Of a stretch of 64,000 bases of DNA, positions 38,101 through 48,772 are shown piece by piece. The stretch covers positions 988,984 to 1,052,983 of the forward strand of contig SJOL01006490.1 in the NCBI GenBank assembly GCA_004794785.1, read 5' to 3'. A program made the position numbers and the translations under genes. The first letter of the stretch is position 1. Every line of letters starts with the position of its first letter. The notes under the pieces are model-generated. The model was not told the DNA's origin. It searched no databases and saw only the letters and a list, made by a program, of their open reading frames with translations. This stretch comes from Opisthorchis felineus. Its lineage: Eukaryota; Platyhelminthes; Trematoda; Opisthorchiida; Opisthorchiidae.

Positions 38101-41100
38101 TGTCCGAAAGCAGTTGAAAACTGATAACCAGTGTTTGTTTTGTTCCAAACTAATACAAACAGGCTTCAAAACAAAGTGATAAATAGCATCGCCCTGTCCG
38201 GGACAACATCCGGGCACACTTCGTAGTCAACTATGAAACAGTTGCATTGTAGGTCAACTGGCTGCTCATCTGTTTGCTTAGCCTGTTAAGTTGTGGGCAG
38301 ATGCTCCGTCACCACTCTTGGGGACATCATCAGTGCGCGGTTGGACGAGTTTATCTTGCTTTATAATACCTCCCCCAGGCTAACAAAATTAACCAATCAG
38401 AAACCTCATACGATGATGCAATTTCCAAAGTGAACTTACTCGAATGAAGGTGATTTTTTCACAAGCTGCAAGAGTTTTGATCGGTTCTGGGGATAACTGC
38501 TCTTCAAGCAAAACGCCTGTTGTCCCAACTGAGTAATTAATTGGCTTTGCCTAAAATGCTAAAGTGTTCTTCAGAAATTAGTAAACCGGTATTTATGACT
38601 GTTTGCATATCTGACGAAGTTCGTGATCAATCCGACCGGATGAATAAACTCATGCAGCTATTCAGGCGCATGTTTCTGGTAAGCAACATATGAATTTAAT
38701 TGAGTTGCAATTTGTTGAGAGGCACTATGAAATAAGAAGCATTCTGAAGGTTGTACATTACAGCTTCCGACGCATAAAATACATGCTGAGGCCACTAAAA
38801 CGTTAAAAGCCTTTAGCATCAGTTGAACTGGTGACCAGCCAGGATCAGTTTTCCTGGCTTTTGGTTTTAGAGCCTAAGTCAGAATTGGTTCAAGAGATTC
38901 GACAGGAAGGTATGCTGGTAATAATAATCGTAACGCCTGGTAACGCCTTTTCGGCGCGTAGCTGCCATACCACACAAAGGAAGCACGTGGGCTGAGATAC
39001 TGCCAGGCCACCCAAGTAGACAGGAACAGTCGAGATGCAGTGGTTTGGTTCAAACCACGAAGCTTCCGGCCAGTAATTTCGCGCCTTAACTACTGTGCTA
39101 TTTTGAGCGCAAAGCTACTGTGAGGAGACACCAGGGTTGGAACCTATATACCATGAATTTATGGTGAAATGTTTGAATTTTTGGTTTGAACTATTGGTTT
39201 GGAGGACCAAATCAAAATTACGTCTACTTCGAGAACAGGGAGAAAGTTGGGACTGGTTAGCATACTGCTTCTTATGCAGTTAAATGTCCTGACAAAAACA
39301 GTCTACGACTTTTCTTTTTCACAGACTGGTTATCCATATGATGGAAACTGCTAAAAGGGTACTTTTTGATCGGCTTCCATAGACCTAGCAACAACCACCA
39401 TCACATTCGAAAAAAATCCTCACCGAATTATGATATCAGTCCCCCAGAGATTTGGAACATGACGATGCAGTCACGAAATTTTGTTTCACGTAGACTTCAT
39501 CCAGCTAGACGACGTCGCGACCTACCCACTTCAGTCAACTGATTCGACATCACAGCTACCGCAGCCTTTGGGCTGTAGATAGCACTGGACGGAGCAGCGT
39601 TGAAACGGAAAACTTCCAGTGAGCCGCGGTGAATGGGATGACTTTCAGGCCAATAATCTAATGGTTAAGCTGTGAAACCCTTTCAGCACCTAGCTGCCAT
39701 GCCAACCGAAGAAGGCACGAGGGCTGAGATATCGCCAGGTTGTCCAAGCCTGGACATGGACAGTCGAGACTTCAGGGTTGGGGTGGAACAACAGATCTTC
39801 CGGTCACTAAGTTCACCTCTTCACCACTGAGTTATATTGAGCTCAACGAGCTGCTATCCACTACAGATTTACATGAGTCGGCCGACAAATAGCAACACAC
39901 CGATCACTTATTCATATAAGTCTTTGACCCTTTTCACGCTAAACACTGCTGGCTTAGCTATGGATCAAAACAGATGGTGCATCATATGATACAAAGTTCT
40001 CAGGGCATTCTCTGCCGGTTCTGCCGCTATTTTACTATTGGCGCAAGTTCTATGTAACCGAGCGGGTGAAATGGATTAACTGTACAGTCATGTGATAGTC
40101 ATGGGCTATGAAGGTGCAAAGTGGCCACAATTACGCAACCCATGGAAGGTAGCGCAAAACTGTTGCGTCGAAATCTGCATGCTGATGTAAAATAGAAGAA
40201 TTAGCATTCAGCCTCGAACATCCTGTAATTCCATCTGGGCTGTAAGGCACAAGTCAGAGTATTGCGGATGTAAGTGGCATGTGACTATCAGATATGTTGC
40301 TGAATGCTTTCTATCACAACGTTTGCTATTGCTGCAGCTGGAAAGTACCCACAGGTGAGTTGAAATAGCAAGGTAACGGAAAACTTACAAACATGGTGTA
40401 AAGAACCCACGTGAAATGTATGCCTACCTAGAAATATGTTCCAGGGTGCAGACATTCGAATTTGGAATCACTGCCACCATTACCAGCATATTTATCTTCA
40501 GATAGCAGTACATGAATATTTAATATGATAACCGTGAGAATAAGCTGTGAAAGGTGTTACTATCATACTGAACGCCAGTATTCACATATCATTTAGCTAG
40601 GATAACTACTGACTGGACTGCAGTTTGTGTATAGATAAAAAAATCCTATTAATGGCGTTTCAACAGCTGTTTTTGTAAACCATTATTTTTGTTTTATGTG
40701 GTTTCTGGATTTGAGGAATGAATATTCACATTATTCTCGGTTGAAGAAACGTTTTTGTCCAGACGCAATTATTAGGGAAAGCAGTGGACTCGGACCTCAC
40801 ACATGTTAGAACTCATCAGCAGTGCGGTACTGGGGTTTGGACTCCGGACATTTGATATACAATGGGAGCTTGTCGCCGCTACTCCAGCAGTGCACACTGG
40901 ACATCTGAATTATCACGTATAAAAAGGTAGACATTTTCAAACGAGAGTGACGTGAGTGTGGTTTCTACAAATTCATCAACCCCTACAACTAATCAAAAAT
41001 GATCTAACTGGAATTGATTAATTACGTCGTGCTAATGCTTCATCTATAAGACATCCGGTGTGATCTGCATTGGAACTTCCATATTCTTAGTTGATCAGGT

Positions 41101-44100
41101 CTTGTTGATCTACAAAGATTTTAAACAATTTGTCCCAGACGGACTGACCTTCACGTACATTTTTTGGACAGACTTGTAGGACGGATTTCACAAGAATGAG
41201 ATGACAGATATTTTACCAGTTTTGGAGCGCACATTGCGATTGTATACTTATATGTATAAATATGTATATGGTGTTTGGTCTGGTATTTTGTTTTGTGCAG
41301 CCTGATATTATTCGGAGATGAGAGAACCATTGAATTTAGTCCCAGACAAAGATCTTACTTGTCCCTCAAGCTTGCAGTCTGGTTTTATATAAGCGCTCCT
41401 ATCTCATAATGGGACTATGAGTGGAATAACAAGCGGCATCCACTGTCAGTTTTCGAACATAGTGCAAATTACACGTAGCAGTACACCGACTACCTGTCTT
41501 TGATCGGTCATTCGAACTGTACCATTAAGCTGTGACTGAACCAACATCGCTTGTGAAATCAGTGTTGCTCTATTTCTGGGTGGCTTTTAAGGAACAACTT
41601 TTTAGCAGCTACCTGTCACTTCGAAAAGCTTGTCGACATACCCCGTGAATTCTTTGAGGCTTGAGTGCAATTTGGGTGTTTCCTTGCGTCGTTGAATGAC
41701 TGCAGCACAACAGCATGCAACGACCATTTACAGAAACAGAAATCGGTGTTCGGTTTCAAGAGACCATCTCGAACTTACGACGAAGAGCACTCTAGTGGAA
41801 ACCCTAATTTGTTCATTCACGAAAACGTGTCTAACGAGTTCATTTGGGGACACTTCCCCGGAACTACTAATGAACCTTAGAAAATGAAATTCATTTACGC
41901 GCAACTATTACTATTAGCGCAACTATTACAGCGCTATTTTGCTATGAAAACAACGCTTCCAAAGCGATCCCTGTTGGCTGGGTCTGTCAGGCTTTGTTCA
42001 AAAGTCGAGTTATTGTCAGAAGCGACGGCTTCTCGAACTAAATCTGTTTTGTTCTACCTTTAAGATATTGCCCTCGGAGTGAATACGTGTAATGCAATAA
42101 GTTCAGCCATCAAGTGCGACTTTGGGACAGGCACAAAACTGACAGCTCTTGGCAGGTGCTCTCCTGCGATGACCTATTCAAAAGGAGAAAGCTGCCCTTG
42201 AAAATAAATGGCCAGTTCGTTGAACCTCACCTCACCAATTGTGGCGCTTTCCCTGGAGGATGCACAGCAATCGGTTGCTTACGTTACAAGATACGTAAAA
42301 ACTGTCGGAGCAGAAGAAACTGAACAGTGAGACATTAAAATTCCCACCGACGCGCTGCCAAAGTGCGACCAATGGTTACCCCGATAATTCCTGAAGAAGT
42401 CACCTCAGTTAGTGAGAAAGCGGCCGCAAATAACTTTCCAAACTCGGCCAACCATTCGACTTTCAACTACACGTGACGTACTAATATACAAATCCATATC
42501 AGACCACAAAATAACCGGGCAACTATTGCTTTTATTGTGAAAATTCGCAACGAATGGGACTAGATCAAGTTCAGACATGAAGAAAATCACCGATGGGGTT
42601 AACATCCAGTTCAAGCAAAATTGGAAATACGGTATCGAGTATCCACACCACCACAAATGATTAACGCCTTTAAAATGGATGTGACAGGGTTGAATAACGT
42701 TGCCTAGCATTCGGAAAACTATTGATATGTGAAACGTAGTTCACGTGCATTTCCTACATGTTTTCATCAAATCGGCCCCAATTTCCTATAAATCTGCTCA
42801 CAGAGCAATAACAAAGATCAGAAGAACTGAAGAGGAATTTTAGCTGAATGTGTTATTTCCGATTGCCAGCAACGATACTGGGGTACAGCATTTCTTCTTC
42901 CTGTAAACCCGTCAAACGTAGCAAGCCCATTGTGGAAGCAAGCAAGCAAGACATGGCGTTTTTCTCATTACAAAACCCTCTCCTAATAATAACAGTGACA
43001 GAAACTAAAAGGGGAAACTTTTCAGTTCTCCAAATGGTCGATTTATTACCCAAATGGAAGAATTGCAACGGATATTCCCACTGACCCAGATTTATCAGTT
43101 GACAGTCGCGTCAAACAGTTGGTATAACAAACACATCTGACACACTATCTCGTCACATTAGTCAATTCCCCTTACTGTACTCCGTTTGTCCTGACCAATA
43201 ATTTAACCCTGGATGCGCATGCAACATTTTTGGTTGGGAACTTCCATATCTGAAATGTCGACTTAAGGCAATATAGCTGGAGAATAACATGAAGCAACGC
43301 AGGATTACTCAGTATCTCTAGTTCTCAAGAAGGGGTTTTGTTGTAGGATGGAGACCCTTTTTCGTGAGCGCTTATCCTGTTTGGTGGCTCGCACCCAAGT
43401 TGGGCTAGATGGAATGAGTTGGAATGACAGGAACTATCGATAGTGGTACAGGCTTACCGTGCTCCGGTGGTATGCGCGAATAATGAATATGCACAATTAC
43501 TGAATGTCCGGATAATTTATGGCGGAACACACAACTCATAAGGTTGCTCTAGGATCATTGAGAGCCTGAAACCAAAGAATACCATCAACTAAGATCCAGA
43601 TGAATCTCCCGTTAAAAATAACTTAGTTTGCAAATGGGTGCATTCGGCGCATGGCATCCAATTCGGGTTCAAGTAGAACATAAGGTTGAAAGGAACTCAG
43701 GGACTGCGCCTACCTGTTGAGCCAAAGGTGGGCGAAACCGGTCATGAGTTGTCGAAAAATTATTCTCCTTCAAGAAAATATACCGTAATCCTGGCTATTC
43801 TCCGGACTACAATACGAGGTTCAGTAAATTCATTTGAAAAATATCATAAACGAGAGATTCAGATGGGACTGAGTTGACTCTCTCTTTAAAACCCAGTTAG
43901 TCTGCGAATGAGCGTATTTCACAAATCCGGAGAATTTACCGTCGACGAAACAAAGATTTTTTTGAATACTGGCGGAAGATGCTGAATGAGACACTCAAAT
44001 GCGAGTGAAATTTCATGAGGCGGGTGCAAAAGGCACTTAATACAGTTCTTATTGATCAGCCTGTCAGGAGGAAATAATCCATTTTTGAAGAAACATTTTG

Positions 44101-47100
44101 AAATCCATTGTGGGTGTTCGACTTGGAAAGCCTGGGCTGTCTAGGTGTGTGAGCGAGTGTACCATTCTTAAGAGCAAATGCGGCGTTTTAGTTATGACGT
44201 TTTTTCGTTCCTCATTTCACGCAGCATTTCGTTATATTGAGTGACAAGCGATTTTTGATCATGTGGGTGATGAAAAATTATGAGACTCGGCGATGGACCA
44301 AAAATCACTCGCCGTCAGTGGCAAGCTGTTCACCCTAATCATCCGAGGATGGGTCTTTTAAACTTCCAAGTGGACCAAAGGAACTTTTATGTAGAAAGAA
44401 AATTTTTTGAGAGCTTTCTCCTCGAAATTTTCTGCCATAGTGAAGATTGCAGAATTAACTTATTCATAGCTTTTCGCCACTCTAATTCCAAACTTCGCCA
44501 AAACACTATTGCGGTAGTAAACTGTCTCCTTCATCCACTGGTTGCATTGTGCAAACATCAGGATAGAGCATTTGGGCCATAACCTTCTTGGATCAAAGTA
44601 TCCTTCGCATTTGTTTTCATTTACTTGCTCACTCATCACCACCCACAAATTTCCCATCATTCGAAATCAAACACAGATCCTTCATTTTCGACGACCACAG
44701 TATTGTGCTAGGTAAAGACTGTAGACTGGTGGGGTCCATATACCAACATTATACTCTACCTTTCTGTTACAGCCTGAAGTGTGCGAGAACTTTATAAAAA
44801 ATATGAGTAGTTTTCTGTATGATGATAAAGTCCATGCAACCCAGTCCTTCCAATGTTGAAGGGTTGGTCCCATACTGTAGCAAAACTATGCTGGGGTTTC
44901 ACACACGCAGAAACTTGCTTTGAGTATGACAGTAAGTTTGTTGAAAGCCCGAAATATGCAGCTGAATAATTAATTTGCATATCATTGCCTCGTGCTCGAG
45001 GTTGTTGTGTCCCCTGAGATGTTCTGTCTGCGTTTTGTATTGTCCCCAGATGACATGAACGGTCACCTTCTGTATACGTGCTCTGATTAAGAGGATGCGT
45101 TAACGGGGTAACTGATACCTAGCAGTAAATAGTCAGGAGAGGCCTGGTACTTACAGTAGTGTGACGGTGTATGCACTTTATCTGTTGACGTTTTCTCTTC
45201 TGTAATTGATCCTACGCCACCTTCGTTATTTAGGCGTTGCTGCCTGCAACCTCCGGACAATTCTGCATACCTTCCAGTGGAAAATACCAGCTCTTGAATA
45301 CCTTTCAGCCTTTCAGTAAAGGTGTCCCTACTCAACTGTATCCCCCCAAGCCAACTGCTCCAACCATAGGGCTATCAGCTTTGCCCGATTTGCAACACCG
45401 TTACTAGCTACAATAAAACTGACCTCACCAATCAAGTCTAGAGGCACAGTTATGGAATTCAGTGGCCGCATGTTCTCATTAATTCAAGCTTTTCAGCAGC
45501 GTCCTACATGCAGCTAATCAAGTAGGGTGGTTTTTATTGACTTCTAGAGAGCATTCGGCTTTATGGATTGGTGGTCTATTCCTTGCATACTTAGCCAGAG
45601 GGAAATGCCGTAGAATTTTGTGGATATTCTTCGCGTCACATGTGCCCATTTTTCCGGTTGAGTTAGGGTTTGCGATAAGCTGTCATGAAGTTCCCCTCTG
45701 ACCAGTAGTGTTCGCTGGGGATGTCCCCCATCCACTTTCGTTCAGTGTTGTCATGGACATGATTTTGGAGTGTATGCTTCAAGGGAATGCGGATGTGGGT
45801 GGTGAAATAATATCTGCAGAGAGATTAGCACATTTGGATTACTGTTTTCTTTTGGTCACAAGTTCACACACTCTATTCTAAACAGATTAACAAACGTGAT
45901 TCCCTGTTCGTGTGCCCACTTTTCAATCTTAAAGTGCAAACTCTTACTTCAGAATCCCCTATTCCCATGTATCCTTTTGAAACTCCAAAATAAGGAGCTT
46001 GATTTTGTTGATAGGTTTGCTTAACTCGGTGGCGGTAGAAGCCGTGAAAGCACTGTGCTGGAGGATATCAATGAGCGCATCATCAAGGCAAGAGCGAAGT
46101 TCGCCAACTTGCCTTATCTTTAGCGTGGGTAACGAATTTCACTGAGGTGGAAGCGCCACGTCTACGAAAATACTATATAGCTGTGGGACATAGCCTATCC
46201 TATCTAAAGGTCTTCAATTATGCTATCATGGGCATCTCCTCAGTGTAGCAGCAGTTGACTGGCTGCAGCATGTAAGGAGTGGAACAGTATACAGGTAAGT
46301 ACTGGGTGGTGAGTGGGATTCACTTGAGCGGCAGATAAGGCCTGTTAGGTTAAGGCAGTCGAGGCATGCAATAGATATGCCCGATCGTTGTCTACCCAAA
46401 AATAATCATGCATTCCACTTCTAAACTTTGTTGCCCCGACATATGCTATCAGGGTGAGCATTGTGAGATCATCGAACCTTCCTGAGTGGGGTCCACGTGA
46501 TTGGGCTTGCGTGGGATTAGAGACATTGCAGCAACTGGCAGGTAATCTATTTCACTGGTGAGTTCCAAGGCGCGCCGCTCAACTTCTGTTTGTCGTTGTT
46601 TGTTGGGCTTATGTTGGGTTAGTTTCCAAGAGGACGTTGAGTCAATCCTATTGCTGACGATGTTTGGACGATTATTTCGACTGTCTGGGAATGTATAGTT
46701 CTCTTGGTCTTGGTAGTTTTCCTCGGGGCATAGAGTTTATCGTAATAAGTCTCCACTGTTCTCCCTCCATTTCACATTTTAGTGGGTCTTCCTTCCTCTT
46801 TGGTTGTATGCCGGTTGAGCATCAGTTTTCAATATTGCAGTGTGTCCTGCGGTCCTTGAATATAATGGTAATGATTGAGAAACATAACAACACGCTGATT
46901 TAAGAATCTTGTGGTGTGCCTCGTGTGCTCTAAATTGGGTCAGAAAAGGGCTTGGCAGGTCCGCTGAAATCACAGCTTTCCTATTTATCTGATAAGGCTG
47001 TTTCGGTACCAAACTGTGAACAAATGAGGGGGCTTTAGGAATGAAGGTTAGTTATAGCATACCTGAGAATCGATGGGACCGCAGTATCGGAATGCTTAGT

Positions 47101-48259
47101 GTTGATCAAAGATGGATATGAGAATGGTTTTAACAATACACGTATAGCCTATGGTAACAAGCATAATTCGTTGTCATCAGCTACACAACCTGATCGGTGA
47201 AGGCCTGGCGCAGAAAGAACAGCTTGAGACTTAATCATAAGATCGCCTAGCTGACGAGTCCCAATAAGGACGAAGGTGCTGAGTTTTTCGGGGTGCAATC
47301 ACATATTTACAATCAGTAGCACTGGAAAGCGTGAAAGATCCCAGTTGATTCGTTTTTACAAAACAGGCTGAAGGGTTACAGAATCTACGCACGGAAAAAA
47401 GTCAACCAGTGGTCCAAAGAAGTGACACTGGACACATTTCTGAAGCCTTTTGACAGTAAGTACAACCAGAGATGCTAAGGAGGTTGATCGGGTGAGGGAA
47501 CAATTTTATTTCACCCCAAAGGCGTCCTTTCTAAAAAAAATACTCAGTGAGGTTTATTAGATGAGGCATTGTTTAAATAATTGTTTAAACTACAGGTTTT
47601 CGTTTTTTGGGCGCATCAGAAAGATGCGATATCTACTCCGTGCAACTTATCTGAAATAACGTTTTCTCCGCTACCACAGAATGTCAGCCCAGGCTACATC
47701 TTGTTCTCCCACCCAAAATATGGTAAATCTCTGGTGAGACTGATTGTGATAGGTTCTCTAGAACAATTTAGAGCGAAATGAGTCTGAAGAAGCACGCGAG
47801 TCATGGCTTTCTGTCAATGGTTGTTCCGAGGACAGGAACGTTGAGTGAGTGAGTAAGAACTACTCAGCACAATGCAATAAACTACGGAAACACGGTTTTC
47901 TTTTTCCGCCGTATGATCTGCAAGCGAAAACGAATATGTAATCAGCCTACTTAGTAATCAATCAGCAGTTTAACTTTGAATTTGAATCCAAGCTGGGTTG
48001 GCACGGCCGTAACAAGTTCCATGCAGCTTTTTATTAGGAATGTGGGTAAACACTTTTTTTCAAATGTGATTCGATTCTCCTCAAGGTATACATCGTGGGA
48101 CCTTTTATCGGTGCTTTACTCGCGACGATATTGTACGAATTCCTGTTGACGGAAGGAGCATGCTTCAATCGTGTAAAAGCCTGGTTTACCGAGGCGGATT
48201 ACGATCGAGCCAGAGATTATCGTGTCCCTGAGAGAAATGCTCTCAATACAGTCAACTAA
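34621..48259 (+). CDS. Aquaporin (MIP family) gene, 3 coding exons, 271 aa
   Basis: Membrane channel of the MIP/aquaporin family, with six predicted helices and two half-helix pore loops. Joining 34621-35181, 37449-37529 and 48086-48259 keeps one frame. TM1 carries the family signature AEFLGT (28-33). Loop B reads [10 protein letters not shown] (69-78), so the first motif is NPV. Loop E reads [14 protein letters not shown] (191-204), with a normal second NPA and pore Arg199. TM6 holds [10 protein letters not shown]. Hand alignment to AQP1 places Val54, Val184, Ala193 and Arg199 at the aromatic/arginine filter, and no Cys at the mercury site. Loop C has a sequon, NIT at 131-133. The length fits the family (about 250-300 aa). 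Ser200 and Ala204 after NPAR resemble water-type AQPs and not glyceroporins, which have Asp there. An in-frame ATG at 34534 would add 29 residues. I chose 34621 because MPVKG is followed by a typical N-terminal tail and the ATG has A at -3. Substrate is uncertain. Confidence 0.93.
35182..37448 (+). other. Aquaporin intron 1 (2267 bp)
   Basis: GT-AG intron from GTGAGT to AACAG. It contains one A-B-C composite repeat copy in its 5' third (about 35490-35815). I found no further exon-like frame with good splice sites. Confidence 0.88.
35490..35815 (+). repeat. Composite repeat A-B-C plus start of next A, in aquaporin intron 1
   Basis: A is recognisable from GCTGAAAACTTTCCGGCAG and CTTATGCTCTACTTGAACC. 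B is recognisable from CGGAATCTCAACTGAATC. C is recognisable from GCTGCACAAAGTCCACC and ACCCGAGATGTCGCAGTAC. A partial A (CTATTCATAACGTTTTTGAA) follows. The frame at 35328-35600 is partly this repeat and not an exon. Confidence 0.75.
37449..37529 (+). CDS. Aquaporin coding exon 2 (loop E, second NPA)
   Basis: An 81-nt, 27-codon exon that starts GGA GAT CTC and ends in TGG. It follows the acceptor TATAACAG and is followed by the donor GTAAGT. It encodes residues 188-214, including loop E with [16 protein letters not shown], so it carries the second NPA and the pore arginine. Both junctions are phase 0. Skipping it would keep the frame but delete loop E and hence half of the pore. Confidence 0.93.
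37621..37800. repeat. Composite repeat fragment, B (+) then A (-), in aquaporin intron 2
   Basis: B appears as ACTCTCATTTGCAATCG and the inverted A as CTGATGAGCCCCACTAGG and GGGGCGAAATCGGTCG. It starts less than 100 bases after exon 2. Confidence 0.7.
38240..38360 (+). repeat. Repeat family D copy in aquaporin intron 2
   Basis: GGCTGCTCATCTGTTTGC, AGATGCTCCGTCACCACTC and GGGGACATCATCAGTGCGCG match the 29.25 kb copy closely over the distal half. Confidence 0.6.
38940..39130 (-). repeat. SINE-like family E, copy 1, in aquaporin intron 2
   Basis: The minus strand has TAGCACAGTAG (box A-like) and, downstream, GTGGTTTGAACCAAACC (box B-like). The body reads CTCGACTGTTCCTGTC and CTGGCAGTATCTCAGCCCAC, the same order as copy 2. 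Confidence 0.65.
39665..39850 (-). repeat. SINE-like family E, copy 2
   Basis: Minus strand TATAACTCAGTGGTGAAGAG (box A region), GTGACCGGAAGATCTG, CTCGACTGTCCATGTCC, CCTGGCGATATCTCAGCCC and TTGGCATGGCAGCTAGGTG. Same orientation as copy 1, about 0.7 kb apart. Confidence 0.65.
43520..43925 (-). repeat. Composite repeat, mainly minus orientation, in aquaporin intron 2
   Basis: A short + A fragment (GGCGGAACACACAACTCATA) is followed by inverted B, inverted A (GGGTTCAAGTAGAACATAAG to GGGCGAAACCGGTCATGAG) and a second inverted B (CATAAACGAGAGATTCAGAT to AATGAGCGTATTTCAC). The frame at 43686-43877 reads through it and is not a gene. Confidence 0.75.
45290..46560 (+). mobile_element. Degenerate LINE reverse transcriptase, RTE/Perere-like, dead copy
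   Basis: Conceptual translation on the + strand, across frameshifts and stops, gives the blocks of a non-LTR reverse transcriptase in order. These are [10 protein letters not shown] (from 45357), [17 protein letters not shown] (45527-45544, palm block A), DKLS followed by [14 protein letters not shown] (to 45733, block for SGVRQGCPLS), ILECML and [14 protein letters not shown] (to 45842), [16 protein letters not shown] (to about 46111), [15 protein letters not shown] and [18 protein letters not shown] (from 46478). The thumb and C-terminal blocks match what I remember of trematode RTE-clade elements. Where YADDIVLL is expected the copy reads YCFLL, so the catalytic aspartates are gone. In-frame stops occur throughout. 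It sits in aquaporin intron 2 in the same orientation. No intact ORF, 5' end or target-site duplication was seen. Confidence 0.85.
48086..48259 (+). CDS. Aquaporin coding exon 3 (TM6 and C-tail)
   Basis: A 174-nt terminal coding exon after a pyrimidine-rich acceptor ending CTCAAG. It starts GTA TAC ATC and ends in TAA. Residues 215-271 give TM6 ([20 protein letters not shown]) and a short hydrophilic cytosolic tail with [17 protein letters not shown]. The tail has several Asp, Glu and Arg residues and no obvious PDZ-binding end. Confidence 0.93.
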   Translation, partial: VYIVGPFIGALLATILYEFLLTEGACFNRVKAWFTEADYDRARDYRVPERNALNTVN

Positions 48260-48460
48260 TCTGGTATGTTCACGACTGAATGACTGTTTTCGCATGCGTG
48301 CACCAGGATTTATTTACTGGTAAAACCACATTTATGCGAGATTGCAATTAAGGCGTATATTATACAAAATATGTGTTTTAAACTAACAATATTACGCATT
48401 ATTTTGCCACAAGTTCCTACACTACGTTCGCATGAACTCTTATGGTAACGAATACAGACC

Positions 48461-48466
48461 AATAAA
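48461..48466 (+). terminator. Aquaporin polyadenylation signal AATAAA
   Basis: A canonical AATAAA lies 202 bases after the stop codon, followed by TTTCTGTACTTTTTAC, a U-rich downstream region. It is the first AATAAA I see after the TAA at 48257. An A-type repeat starts about 18 bases further on. Confidence 0.6.
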
Positions 48467-48483
48467 TATTTCTGTACTTTTTA

Positions 48484-48685
48484 CTGGCGGAACACACTTT
48501 GCATGAATTTGCCGAAAATTATTCCACAGTCTACTACCGGTTTTAGTCCTCTTCTGTTTCATCAGGTAGGCGCAGTCTCGAGTTTCCGCCAAATTTGTGC
48601 ACTGCTTGAATCCGAATTAAACGCAGTTTGCCAAACAAATTAATTTTACTGGGAAACCTACCGAAATCCCGACTGCCTCTTCGGT
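48484..48685 (+). repeat. Composite repeat A with partial B, just after aquaporin poly(A) signal
   Basis: It begins ACTGGCGGAACACACTTTGC, the same left edge as the copy at 43.52 kb, and continues with ACTACCGGTTTTAGTCC and CATCAGGTAGGCGCAGTC. A decayed B follows. The left edge is about 18 bases past AATAAA. Confidence 0.7.
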
Positions 48686-48753
48686 CGGGGGGTGAAGTAT
48701 ACTCATTAACAAATCAAGCTGGTAGTAACGGTAGACACAACTAAATCCTGTGA

Positions 48754-48772
48754 ATATATATATATATATATA
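48754..48772. repeat. (AT)n microsatellite
   Basis: About nine AT units just after the repeat that follows the aquaporin 3' end. Confidence 0.95.

Larger units (their letters stand above)
37530..48085 (+). other. Aquaporin intron 2 (10556 bp), repeat-rich
   Basis: GT-AG intron from GTAAGT to TCAAG. It holds A/B repeat modules (37621-37800 and 43520-43925), a D repeat (about 38240-38360), two E-family SINE-like copies (38940-39130, 39665-39850) and a degraded LINE reverse transcriptase (45290-46560) in the gene's own orientation. No additional aquaporin exon is needed, because exons 2 and 3 join directly to give NFTDLW-VYIVGP as in the family. Confidence 0.85.

Noticed and set aside
45087..45735. 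Minus-strand frames at 45087-45335 and 45544-45735
   Set aside because: Shadows of the + strand LINE reverse transcriptase. Only the + strand gives ordered RT blocks.
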